From Mycobacterium fragae (lineage in GTDB: Bacteria; Actinomycetota; Actinomycetes; Mycobacteriales; Mycobacteriaceae): a DNA stretch of 64,000 bases. Where the stretch lies: contig NZ_LQOW01000031.1 of the NCBI RefSeq assembly GCF_002102185.1, forward strand, positions 434,001 through 498,000, given 5' to 3'. The notes under the pieces were generated by a model that ran no database searches, was not told the DNA's origin, and was given only the letters and a program-made list of their open reading frames with translations. Of the stretch, positions 42,951-51,516 are shown piece by piece; the stretch's first letter is position 1, and every line of letters starts with the position of its first letter. Position numbers and translations under genes: made by a program.

Positions 42951-44263
42951 GTCGCCGACGATGCGGTCCTGAAAGGTTCGTCGGCTGCTTCGGCCTCGGC
43001 GACGGGGGCGGGCGCGCTCTCGGTGGCACTCTTCGGCGCGGTGACGGTCAGGCCGGCGATCGCGATGACGGCGAGCGCCCACCACACATACCCCACTCCG
43101 ATCAGTTGCTCGCGCAGATTGGAGTGCTCGCCTAGCAGCCTGATCGGCGACCAGCGCATCAGCGCCAGTCCGGCGCCGGCCAAGCCGAGGACCGGCACGC
43201 TTCTGCGACGGTAACCGACCACGGCCAGGGTCACGATGGTCGGTAGCGACCACACCCAGTGGTGTGACCACGACACCGGCGAGACCAGCAGGGCCAGCAG
43301 CGCCACGCACATGAGGGCCAATACGGGTTCGTCCGCGTGCAGCAGCCGTCGCACCGCCCACACGGTGAGCGCCAGCGCGGCTGTGCCGGCCGTCGCCCAC
43401 ACCACGAAATGCAGGCCGCCGGTCAGACCCATCCGGGCCAGCACGCCGGCGAAGTTCTGATTGGTGTTCAGCGCGGTGTCACCGATCCGGTTGGTGTGGA
43501 ACAGCGAACTGGTCCAGTACTGCCAGGAATCGCGGGGCGCCAGCACCGCAGCGAGCAGCACGCTGACCGCGAATGTGGCCAGCGCGGTCAGTACGGCCCG
43601 CCGTTCGCGGCGCAGCATCAAATAGATCAGTGCCACCGCGGGGGTGAGCTTGACCGACATCGCCACGCCCAGCAGCAGTCCACGCGGCCACCGGGTGCGT
43701 CGCGGCAAGCAGTCGGCCAGGACCATGGTCATCACCACCACGTTGATCTGGCCGTAGTCGAAATTGGACCAAATCGGCTCCATGTTCAGCGCGATGGCCG
43801 CCACGACGATCGCTCCGGCCACGCAGTAGCGCCGCCAGGCGGTCGGCACGCCACCGGGCCTGGTGGCGCTGCAGATGCCCAGGGAGGTGAGGACCATCGC
43901 GGCGGACACCACCAGCAGCACCGCGGAGATGATCGTCATGGTCAGCGAGGCGTCGTGCAGCGAGAGCCAGGTGAAGGGGGTGAACAATACCGCAGCGATC
44001 GGGGGATACGTGAACGGAAGCGGATGGTCCTCGAGCCAGGTCTTGAAGAACACGTCGCCGTAGAGTTGGTGGCCATCGAGCCAGGCCTGGGCTCCCATCC
44101 GGTAGACGTGGACGTCGATGCGATACGACCTGTGCTCGAACACGCGCCAGGTCCAGTAGCTCAGCGCCGCAAGCACCAACAGCCCGAACGAACTCCAGGC
44201 GGCCCACCCGGTGGCTACCCGCCCGCGCCAACTGCCCACGTCGGGCGACTGCCGTCTACTCAT
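42947..44263 (-). CDS. GT-C alpha-1,2-mannosyltransferase (Rv2181-like)
   Basis: The 438-aa polytopic enzyme of the GT87/GT-C class uses polyprenyl-phosphate mannose. It has about ten TM helices and the aspartate-containing first external loop YRIDVHVYRMGAQAWLDG. VSPVSWSHHWVW near 350 is typical of the family. In M. tuberculosis this enzyme adds alpha-1,2 mannose branches to lipomannan and lipoarabinomannan. The C-terminal tail is Ala/Glu-rich. ATG at 44263. Confidence 0.9.
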   Translation of the reverse strand: MSRRQSPDVGSWRGRVATGWAAWSSFGLLVLAALSYWTWRVFEHRSYRIDVHVYRMGAQAWLDGHQLYGDVFFKTWLEDHPLPFTYPPIAAVLFTPFTWLSLHDASLTMTIISAVLLVVSAAMVLTSLGICSATRPGGVPTAWRRYCVAGAIVVAAIALNMEPIWSNFDYGQINVVVMTMVLADCLPRRTRWPRGLLLGVAMSVKLTPAVALIYLMLRRERRAVLTALATFAVSVLLAAVLAPRDSWQYWTSSLFHTNRIGDTALNTNQNFAGVLARMGLTGGLHFVVWATAGTAALALTVWAVRRLLHADEPVLALMCVALLALLVSPVSWSHHWVWSLPTIVTLAVVGYRRRSVPVLGLAGAGLALMRWSPIRLLGEHSNLREQLIGVGYVWWALAVIAIAGLTVTAPKSATESAPAPVAEAEAADEPFRTASSAT

Positions 44264-44344
44264 GTCGGGGACAGCCTATCGGGGCCGCTGCCCAATGCGG
44301 TGTTGCGGACGGCCCCGGGAGCAAAGTGGGCGTAAGTTTCTAGA

Positions 44345-45223
44345 GTGCTCAGCTGGCTGCACAACGACATCGTGATGCGTGGCCGACTGCCCTTGCTGTG
44401 CTGTCTGGTCGCATTCATCCTGACGTTCTTCGTGACGCGTACCTTCGTGCGCTACATCCGTTACCGCGCCGATCGCGGCGTCCCACCCCGGTGGTGGGAG
44501 CCGCGCAACATCCACATCGGCCGGGTGCACATCCACCACGTGGTCGTGGGGGTGGTCATGGTGATGGTCTCTGGCCTGACGTTGGTGACGGTGTCCGTCG
44601 ACGGGCACGAACCCGAGTACACCCTGTCTGCGATTTTCTTCGGCATCGGTGCGGCGCTCGTGCTCGACGAGTATGCGCTGATCCTGCACCTGTCCGACGT
44701 GTACTGGGAGGAGGACGGGCGGACCTCGGTTGACGCCGTCTTCGCGGGGGTGGCGGTCGGCGGACTGCTGGTGCTCGGACTGCACCCGATGATGTTCGTC
44801 ATCTCGCTGTGGCACGACACCACGAACTCGCCGCTGATGCGCAGCGCCGTGATCGTCGGGATGGTCCTGATGCCGCCATTGGCTGCGGTGGTGCTGCTCA
44901 AGGGCAAGGTGTGGACCGGTCTGATCGGCATGTTCTTCGTCTTTCTGCTGTTCATCGCGGCCATCCGGCTGTCGCGCCCACATGCACCGTGGGCGCGTTG
45001 GCGCTACAACCAGCAGCCGGACAAGATGCGTCGTGCCGTCGAGCGTGAACGCAAATTGCGCCGCCCGATCGTGCGGGCCAAGCTGTGGCTGCAGCGTGCC
45101 GTCGCGGGCACGCCGCACTTTCCCGACGAGCGCCAGGTCGACGAGCAGCTCGACCGCGAGGTGCACGCCGCACCACCGCCCGAGGGATCCGAACCTGCCC
45201 TGGCCGCCGGCGGTGGCGGGTAG
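44345..45223 (+). CDS. Polytopic membrane protein with His-rich loop (Rv2180c-like)
   Basis: The 292-aa protein has about six TM helices in the first 215 residues. A loop entering TM2 reads NIHIGRVHIHHVVVG with four histidines, and an LDEYALILHLSD segment is embedded in the membrane region. The C-terminal 75 residues are highly charged and cytoplasmic. GTG at 44345 lies 81 nt from the divergent mannosyltransferase gene. Function unknown; the His cluster hints at metal or heme binding (inference). Confidence 0.8.
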   Translation: MLSWLHNDIVMRGRLPLLCCLVAFILTFFVTRTFVRYIRYRADRGVPPRWWEPRNIHIGRVHIHHVVVGVVMVMVSGLTLVTVSVDGHEPEYTLSAIFFGIGAALVLDEYALILHLSDVYWEEDGRTSVDAVFAGVAVGGLLVLGLHPMMFVISLWHDTTNSPLMRSAVIVGMVLMPPLAAVVLLKGKVWTGLIGMFFVFLLFIAAIRLSRPHAPWARWRYNQQPDKMRRAVERERKLRRPIVRAKLWLQRAVAGTPHFPDERQVDEQLDREVHAAPPPEGSEPALAAGGGG

Positions 45224-45229
45224 GCGGCC

Positions 45230-45715
45230 GTGCGGTATTTCTACGACACGGAGTTCATCGAGGACGGCCGCACCATCGACCTGATCTCGATCGGGGTGGC
45301 CGCCGAAGACGGCCGCGAATATTACGCAGTATCAACCGAATTCGACCCCGAGCGCGCCGGCAGCTGGGTGCGCGCCCACGTGTTGCCCAAGCTTCCGCCT
45401 CCGGCTTCGCCGCTGTGGCGCACACGCGCCCGGATCCGCTCGGACCTGGAGACGTTTTTCGGGGTCGACGCCGCCGAGCCGATCGAGCTGTGGGCATGGG
45501 TCGGCGGGTATGACCATGTGGCGTTGTGTCAGCTGTGGGGAGCGATGACCGAGCTGCCGACGGCGATGCCCCGATTCACTCGCGAGCTGCGGCAGCTGTG
45601 GGAGGACCGCGGACGCCCCCGGATGCCGCGGCGGCCGGCGGACGTGCACGACGCGCTGGTCGACGCCCGCGACCAGCTGCGACGATTTCGGCTGATCACC
45701 GCCGACGACGATTAA
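45230..45715 (+). CDS. 3'-5' exoribonuclease (Rv2179c-like, DEDDh)
   Basis: The 161-aa single-domain nuclease has the DEDDh set D6/E8 (YDTEF), D95 (GYDHVAL), H140 and D145 (HDALVDARDQL). The M. tuberculosis protein is a characterised representative of a distinct RNase-T-like family acting on RNA 3' overhangs. GTG at 45230 lies 6 nt after the membrane-protein stop. Confidence 0.9.
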   Translation: MRYFYDTEFIEDGRTIDLISIGVAAEDGREYYAVSTEFDPERAGSWVRAHVLPKLPPPASPLWRTRARIRSDLETFFGVDAAEPIELWAWVGGYDHVALCQLWGAMTELPTAMPRFTRELRQLWEDRGRPRMPRRPADVHDALVDARDQLRRFRLITADDD

Positions 45716-45745
45716 CGGCGCGCCGGGCCCAGTTACCATGTAGAA

Positions 45746-47134
45746 GTGAACTGGACCGTCGACGTACCGATCGACCAGCTGCCTTCGTTGCCGCCGCTGC
45801 CGGCCGATCTGCGCGCGCAACTCGACGCCGCATTGGCCAAGCCCGCGGCCCAGCAGCCCAGCTGGCCCGAAGATCGCGCCAGGGTGATGCGCACGGTTCT
45901 GGAAAGCGTGCCACCGGTGACGGTGGCATCGGAGATCGTGCGGCTCGAGGAGCAGCTGGCGCAGGTGGCCAAGGGAGAGGCGTTCCTGCTGCAGGGCGGT
46001 GACTGCGCGGAGACGTTCGTCGACAACACCGAGCCGCACATCCGGGCCAACATCCGGGCGCTGCTGCAGATGGCCGTGGTGCTGACCTACGGCGCCAGCC
46101 TGCCCGTGGTGAAGGTGGCCCGAGTCGCCGGGCAGTACGCCAAACCCCGGTCGGCCGATATCGACGCGCTGGGCCTGCGGTCTTACCGCGGCGACATGGT
46201 CAACGGGTTCGCCCCGGACGCTGAGGCGCGCGAGCACGACCCATCGCGGCTGGTGCGCGCCTATGCCAACGCCAGCGCGGCGATGAATCTGGTGCGCGCG
46301 CTGACCTCGTCGGGGCTGGCGTCGCTGCATCTGGTGCAGGACTGGAACCGCGAGTTCGTCCGGACGTCTCCGGCCGGCGCGCGCTATGAGGCGCTGGCCG
46401 TCGAGATCGACCGGGGCTTGCGGTTCATGAGTGCCTGCGGGGTGGCCGACCGCAACCTGCAGACCGCCGAGATCTACGCCAGCCACGAAGCGTTGGTGCT
46501 GGACTACGAGCGGGCGATGCTGCGGTTGTCCGACGTTGAAGACGGCGAGCCCCGCTTGTATGACCTCTCGGCGCATTACCTGTGGATCGGCGACCGTACC
46601 CGCCAGCTCGACGGGGCGCATGTCGCATTCGCCGAGGTGATCAACAACCCGATCGGTGTCAAGATCGGGCCGACGACCACCCCGGAGCTTGCGGTCGAAT
46701 ACGTCGAGCGCCTCGACCCGCACAACAAGCCGGGCCGGTTGACGTTGGTGAGCCGGTTGGGCAACAACAAGGTGCGTGACCTGCTGCCGCCGATCATCGA
46801 GAAGGTGCAGGCCACCGGGCATCAGGTGATTTGGCAGTGCGACCCCATGCACGGCAACACCCACGAGTCGTCCACCGGGTACAAGACGCGGCATTTCGAT
46901 CGCATCGTCGACGAGGTTCAGGGCTTCTTCGAGGTGCACCGGGCGCTGGGCACCTATCCGGGCGGCATCCACGTCGAAATCACCGGCGAGAACGTCACCG
47001 AGTGTCTCGGTGGGGCGCAAGACATTTCGGACAGCGACCTGGCCGGTCGCTACGAGACGGCGTGCGACCCACGACTGAACACCCAGCAGTCGCTGGAGCT
47101 GGCGTTCCTGGTCGCCGAGATGCTGCGCGACTAG
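45746..47134 (+). CDS. aroG: Type II DAHP synthase
   Basis: First enzyme of the shikimate pathway, condensing phosphoenolpyruvate and erythrose 4-phosphate. The 462-aa product equals the M. tuberculosis length and has the type II motifs LLQGGDCAETF, KVARVAGQYAKPRS, YRGDMVNGF and QCDPMHGNTHES. The family is feedback-inhibited by aromatic amino acids and activates chorismate mutase. GTG at 45746. The stop TAG shares CTAG with the stop of convergent pknL. Confidence 0.97.
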   Translation: MNWTVDVPIDQLPSLPPLPADLRAQLDAALAKPAAQQPSWPEDRARVMRTVLESVPPVTVASEIVRLEEQLAQVAKGEAFLLQGGDCAETFVDNTEPHIRANIRALLQMAVVLTYGASLPVVKVARVAGQYAKPRSADIDALGLRSYRGDMVNGFAPDAEAREHDPSRLVRAYANASAAMNLVRALTSSGLASLHLVQDWNREFVRTSPAGARYEALAVEIDRGLRFMSACGVADRNLQTAEIYASHEALVLDYERAMLRLSDVEDGEPRLYDLSAHYLWIGDRTRQLDGAHVAFAEVINNPIGVKIGPTTTPELAVEYVERLDPHNKPGRLTLVSRLGNNKVRDLLPPIIEKVQATGHQVIWQCDPMHGNTHESSTGYKTRHFDRIVDEVQGFFEVHRALGTYPGGIHVEITGENVTECLGGAQDISDSDLAGRYETACDPRLNTQQSLELAFLVAEMLRD

Positions 47135-48288
47135 AGGAGTCCGGCCAAGTTGCTGCCGACGGTCCATGCCGCGGCGGCGACCATGCCGGTGACCGCCAGC
47201 ACGACCGCGATCCAGATCAGCACCATGCGTTGGGCGTGCTGGCGCGCGAGTACGAACTCGCTCATCTCGATGCCGGCGAATCGGCCTGATATTTCACGGT
47301 ATTCGGGTTCATCGGACCAGTCATCACGGGTCAGCTGACGGGTCGGGTGGCGCACCTCATCGGTGGGCCGGCGCTCGTCTATCCGGCTGCGGTGCAGCGC
47401 CGCTGATCGGTGCTGGGCGGAATTGCGCGGCGCAGGCACCCGGAATTCCGGGAGCGCCAGCTCGTCGGCGATCGCCTCCAACTCGTCATCCATGTCGAGC
47501 GCGTCGGCGTACCTGTCGGCCGGTTCGCGCGCCGTCGCGCGGGCCACCAGCTCGTCGAATTGGCGGGGGACACCGCCGATCACCGCACTCGGTGGCGGAA
47601 CATCGTTGTCCAGTCGCTGATATGCGACCGACAACGCGGAGTCGGCGGAAAACGGCGTCTGTCCGGTCAGCAGCTCGAAGGCCATGATTCCGACGGCGTA
47701 CACGTCGCTGCGTGGGCTGGCATCACCGTCGCGCACCTGTTCAGGGGACAAGTAGGCGGCGGTCCCGAGAATGACGCTGGCAGAGGTGATTCCGGCCGCC
47801 GCGATGGCGCGGACCAACCCGAAGTCGGCGATTTTCACATCGCCGTCATCGGAGATCAGGACATTTTCGGGTTTGACATCGCGGTGCACCAGGCCCGCGC
47901 GATGCGCGGCGGCCAGACCGCCCAACACCGGTCGGAGCACCGCGGCAACTGCATGCGGCGGCATCGGGCCGCGCTCGATCAGCAGCTCGCGCAGGGTGCC
48001 GCCCTCGATGAGTTCCATCACCAGAAAGGGATGGCGGGCGTCAGCGCCCTGGTCGTACACCGCGACCAGCCCCGGGTCTTTGAGCCGGGCGACGGCTCGG
48101 GCCTCGAGCTTGAACCGGGTCAGGAACTGTTGGTCATCGGCGTAGCGCGAATCCATCACCTTCAGCGCGACGGGCCGGTCCAGTCGGACGTCGAGCCCGC
48201 GGTACACCGTCGACGTGCCGCCGGTGGCGATCTTGGTCGTAACCCGGTACCGCCCGTCCAGCAACGTGCCCTCTAGAGGATCCGTCAC
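47131..48288 (-). CDS. pknL: Serine/threonine protein kinase PknL
   Basis: The 385-aa transmembrane kinase has a glycine-rich loop (IATGGTSTVYRG), ATP lysine K43, catalytic D137 in HRDVKPEN, and DFG D155. The activation loop contains TSASVILGTAAYLSPEQ. A juxtamembrane region follows, with one TM helix near 357-379 and almost no extracellular domain. Its known substrate in M. tuberculosis, the Rv2175c DNA-binding protein, is encoded divergently next door. GTG at 48288. Confidence 0.94.
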   Translation of the reverse strand: MTDPLEGTLLDGRYRVTTKIATGGTSTVYRGLDVRLDRPVALKVMDSRYADDQQFLTRFKLEARAVARLKDPGLVAVYDQGADARHPFLVMELIEGGTLRELLIERGPMPPHAVAAVLRPVLGGLAAAHRAGLVHRDVKPENVLISDDGDVKIADFGLVRAIAAAGITSASVILGTAAYLSPEQVRDGDASPRSDVYAVGIMAFELLTGQTPFSADSALSVAYQRLDNDVPPPSAVIGGVPRQFDELVARATAREPADRYADALDMDDELEAIADELALPEFRVPAPRNSAQHRSAALHRSRIDERRPTDEVRHPTRQLTRDDWSDEPEYREISGRFAGIEMSEFVLARQHAQRMVLIWIAVVLAVTGMVAAAAWTVGSNLAGLL

Positions 48289-48367
48289 GGGCCTATCGTA
48301 GGTGGCATCGCGATTTCAGCCCGAAACCCGCACTCAGCGCGCCGGAATCAGCTCTAGACTGGGCGCG

Positions 48368-48772
48368 ATGAGCAGTATTCCGGCCGGCGACGACGTCCTG
48401 GATCCAGACGAGCCCACCTACGACCTGCCCGACGTCGCCAAGCTGCTTGGTGTGCCGGTGACCAAGGTGCACCAACAGCTGCGGGAAGGCCATCTGGTGG
48501 CGGTGCGCCGCGCCGGTGATGTGGTGGTTCCGCGGGTCTTCTTCACCGAGTCCGGACACGTGGTCAAAAGCCTGCCGGGGCTGCTGATGGTGCTGCACGA
48601 CGGCGGCTACCGCGACACCGAGATCGTGCGCTGGCTGTTCACCCCCGATCCGTCGCTGACCGTCACCCGCGACGGCACGCGCGACGCCATCAGCAACGCC
48701 CGTCCGGTCGACGCGTTGCACGCCCACCAGGCCCGCGAAGTGCTACGCCGCGCACAAGCTATGGCGTACTGA
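48368..48772 (+). CDS. PknL-substrate DNA-binding protein (Rv2175c-like)
   Basis: Winged-HTH DNA-binding protein, 134 aa from ATG 48368 (MSSIPAGDDV). The core YDLPDVAKLLGVPVTKVHQQL...LVAVRRAGDVVVP is the HTH and VKSLPGLLMVLHDGGYRDTEI the C-terminal helix pair. The M. tuberculosis protein has about 12 more N-terminal residues with a Thr phosphorylated by PknL. If GTG 48302 were used here instead, a 22-residue Thr/Ser-containing leader (including ETRTQ) would restore such a tail. Its 3' end overlaps mptA by 14 bp. Confidence 0.88.
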   Translation: MSSIPAGDDVLDPDEPTYDLPDVAKLLGVPVTKVHQQLREGHLVAVRRAGDVVVPRVFFTESGHVVKSLPGLLMVLHDGGYRDTEIVRWLFTPDPSLTVTRDGTRDAISNARPVDALHAHQAREVLRRAQAMAY

Positions 48773-50285
48773 GACTTTCGGCGGTTTCGACGCCGGGCTC
48801 AGGCGCCCGGTACAGCGAGTACCACGCGACCATCGCGCAGGCCGTCGCAATCAGGACATGGATCCACGAGTACATGCCGTGGGCGCCATCGGGTTTGAAG
48901 ATGACCATGATCCAAGTGGAAAACCCGGCGATCGCCGCGACCGCCGGTCGTGACTGGGCGAGCGCGGCCACCACCGCCAACGGCCACGTGTAGTACCACG
49001 GCAGCGCGGCCGGCACGAACAGCACGACGACGAGCATCGCCCACGCGATGCCGGCGAGCGCCTCGCGGTCGTCGTGCCGGAACCGCCACCACAGCAGCGG
49101 CAGCGACACCCCGATGATCACGATGCCGGCGGCGCGGGTGACGTGCAGCACGGCGTAGAAGTTCACCGGAAAGAACCATCCGCCGATGGCGTGGACCAGA
49201 TTCGCCGTCGCCGTCGGGATGGTCAACCAGTTGATGATCTTCACCGAACCGGCCAGCGCGGTCAGCCAGCCGAGCCCCACCCCGGCCAAACCGGACAACA
49301 CCGCGAACACCGCGACGAAGATCAGCACCGAGTACGCGCCGGCCGCCGCAAAGGCCGCTAACGGCCGATACCCCCGTCGCTCACGTAGCTGGCGCATCCA
49401 CACCCAGACCAAAAACGGCAGCGCTATACCGGCAGTGGCTTTGACCGCGACGCCGACCGCGACCAGCGTTATGCCCGCAACGGGATGGCGCTCGAAGGTC
49501 AATGCGATGCCGGCCATCATCAGCCCCACCATCAGCATCTCGTTGTGCACTCCACCCATCAGATGGATGATCACCAGCGGGTTGAGCACGCAGATCCACA
49601 GCGCCGTCGGCCCGTTGGCCCCCAGATGGCGGGCCACGCGCGGCGCCGCCCAGATCAGCAGCGCCAGGCCGGGCAGCATGCACAGCCGTAACAGCATGGT
49701 TCCGGCGATCACGTGATTGCCGACCAACATCGTGACGAGCCTGGCAACCATCACGAACGCCGGGCCGTACGGCGCCGTGGTGATGGTCCAAATGGGGCTT
49801 ACATTGTCCAGCAACGGATTCGGGTTATCGACTGGACCAACCGCATAGGGGTCCAATCCGTCCCGCAGGAGTGCACCCTGTGCCAGGTACGAGTAGGTGT
49901 CGCGGCTGAAGACCGGCACCGACAGCAATAGCGGCGCCAGCCAGAAGCCCGTGGTGGCCACCATGGTGTACTCGCTGGCATTGCCGGCGATCGCGCGTCG
50001 GCCCAAGGTCAGCCATGCCACCAGCATCGCCGCCACGCCGAACCACAGCAGTACCGAGGAGAGCACCAGCCCGTGGCCAAAACGCAGCCAGGACAAGTGG
50101 ATTGATTCCAGCACGGGGTCATGCTGTTTGGTGCTGCCCGCGCCGAGTCCCCCCACGGTGATCAGCGCCGCGCCCAGGCAGCCCAGCAGCGCCGGTCGGC
50201 CCTCGGGAGCGCTGATGAACTCTCGTAGTCGTGAAAAGCGTTGCGTCCGGGCGGTTGTCGAGCCGGTCGCGGACATTCGCGTCAC
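48759..50285 (-). CDS. mptA: Alpha-1,6-mannopyranosyltransferase MptA
   Basis: GT-C membrane enzyme extending the alpha-1,6 mannan core of lipomannan from polyprenyl-phosphate mannose. The 508-aa product has about 12 TM helices. The first external loop carries SVPVFSRDTYSYLAQG with the catalytic-type Asp, followed by DPYAVGPVDNPN and GVHNEMLMVGLM. GTG at 50285 overlaps the idsA2 stop (GTGA); ATG 50276 is an alternative. Confidence 0.93.
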   Translation of the reverse strand: MTRMSATGSTTARTQRFSRLREFISAPEGRPALLGCLGAALITVGGLGAGSTKQHDPVLESIHLSWLRFGHGLVLSSVLLWFGVAAMLVAWLTLGRRAIAGNASEYTMVATTGFWLAPLLLSVPVFSRDTYSYLAQGALLRDGLDPYAVGPVDNPNPLLDNVSPIWTITTAPYGPAFVMVARLVTMLVGNHVIAGTMLLRLCMLPGLALLIWAAPRVARHLGANGPTALWICVLNPLVIIHLMGGVHNEMLMVGLMMAGIALTFERHPVAGITLVAVGVAVKATAGIALPFLVWVWMRQLRERRGYRPLAAFAAAGAYSVLIFVAVFAVLSGLAGVGLGWLTALAGSVKIINWLTIPTATANLVHAIGGWFFPVNFYAVLHVTRAAGIVIIGVSLPLLWWRFRHDDREALAGIAWAMLVVVLFVPAALPWYYTWPLAVVAALAQSRPAVAAIAGFSTWIMVIFKPDGAHGMYSWIHVLIATACAMVAWYSLYRAPEPGVETAESLSTP

Positions 50286-51340
50286 GCCGACCGGTTGGCG
50301 GCCAGCCTGGCAAGCTCGGACAGCCCGGCCTTGGCCGCCGCGTTGATGGGTGCGTCGGCCAGCCTGCCCAGCGCTCGCCGGGTCAGCATGTCGATACGGT
50401 CCTGCACCGCGGCCAGCGCACCGACTCCTTCGATCACACCGCACAGTTCACGGACCTGGGTCTCGGTTAGGTCGTTGCCGATCGAGGCCCGTAACAGGTT
50501 GGCGGCACTGGCATCTGATTTGTCGGCCAATTCCACCGCCTCGGCCAGCAGCACAGTGCGCTTGCCGGAACGCAGGTCGTCACCGGAGGGCTTACCGGTG
50601 ACCGCCGGGTCGCCGAACACACCCAGCACATCGTCGCGCAGCTGGAATGCGACACCCAGGTCGGTGCCGACGTCGTAGAAAAGGGCCTGCACGTCGGGTC
50701 GATCCGCGGCGGCGGCCACCCCCAGCTGCAGCGGTCGCGACACGGTGTAGCACGCGGTCTTGAAAAGGTTGACGGTCATCGCCGAGGCGATCGACTCGGC
50801 CGCGCTGGCCTCGGCCACGATGTCCAGATACTGGCCACCGAGGACCTCGGTGCGGATGTCGGCCCAGACGTGGCGGACTCGGCGGTGCGCATCGGCCGGC
50901 AGATCGACCCCTGCGACGATGTCGTCGGCCCAGGTCAGCGCCAGGTCGCCAAGCAGGATGGCCGCGGACATCCCGAATCGGTCCGAGGACCCATTCCAGT
51001 GCCGGTCGCGGTGCAGCGCGGCGAAAGTCATGTGCGCGGTCGGCCGGCCGCGACGGGTGGCCGACCCGTCGATCACGTCGTCGTGCACCAGCGCCGAGGC
51101 GTGCAGCAGCTCGAGCGCGGAAAACAGCAGCAGCACTTGGGCGTCGGCGTCTTCGGTCGATACCGCGCGCCAGCCCCAGTAGGCGAACGCGGGCCGCAGC
51201 CGTTTCCCGCCGTCGAGCACGAACTGTTCCAGGACCGCGATCATGGCGTCGTAATCGCTGCCGATGTACGCGGACGCGTCGCGGCGGTCGTGCAGGTACC
51301 TCCGCAACTGGTCGGTGATGGCAGTGATGGTATGGCCCAA
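50282..51340 (-). CDS. idsA2: Polyprenyl (geranylgeranyl-type) diphosphate synthase IdsA2
   Basis: Trans-isoprenyl diphosphate synthase. It has the first Asp-rich motif HDDVIDGSATRRG, GGKRLRP for IPP binding, GQYLDIVAEA and the second Asp-rich motif LRDDVLGVFGD. TTG at 51340 gives 352 aa, the length I recall for M. tuberculosis, but has no ribosome site. CTG 51370 has AGGAAGGGG 7 nt upstream, and GTG 51454 would give 390 aa. The N-terminus is uncertain. It is coupled to mptA, whose polyprenyl donor it may help to make (inference). Confidence 0.88.
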   Translation of the reverse strand: MGHTITAITDQLRRYLHDRRDASAYIGSDYDAMIAVLEQFVLDGGKRLRPAFAYWGWRAVSTEDADAQVLLLFSALELLHASALVHDDVIDGSATRRGRPTAHMTFAALHRDRHWNGSSDRFGMSAAILLGDLALTWADDIVAGVDLPADAHRRVRHVWADIRTEVLGGQYLDIVAEASAAESIASAMTVNLFKTACYTVSRPLQLGVAAAADRPDVQALFYDVGTDLGVAFQLRDDVLGVFGDPAVTGKPSGDDLRSGKRTVLLAEAVELADKSDASAANLLRASIGNDLTETQVRELCGVIEGVGALAAVQDRIDMLTRRALGRLADAPINAAAKAGLSELARLAANRSA

Positions 51341-51504
51341 CTCGACGGTCGCCGCTGCTTCGACGCTCAGCGCGCCACCCCTTCCTGGTATAGCCGCCCT
51401 GGTCCGACAGTCTATTCGGCGCCAGGGCGGCCGGAGTTGCTTCGACAGGCTCACTAACCCGCACCTATGCTGTCGGTGACCCGCGCGAGTTCGCGCGTCT
51501 GATG

Positions 51505-51509
51505 AGGAG
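51505..51509 (+). promoter_or_regulatory. Ribosome binding site selecting TTG 51517
   Basis: AGGAG is followed by a 7-nt spacer and TTG at 51517. The ATG at 51502 overlaps the site itself, so TTG is the likely start of the MTHFR-like protein. Confidence 0.55.
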
Positions 51510-51516
51510 CAGCCCG

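Noticed and set aside
45332..47167. 611-codon open frame antisense to aroG
   Set aside because: aroG is certain on the plus strand and the antisense translation is low-complexity with no domain.
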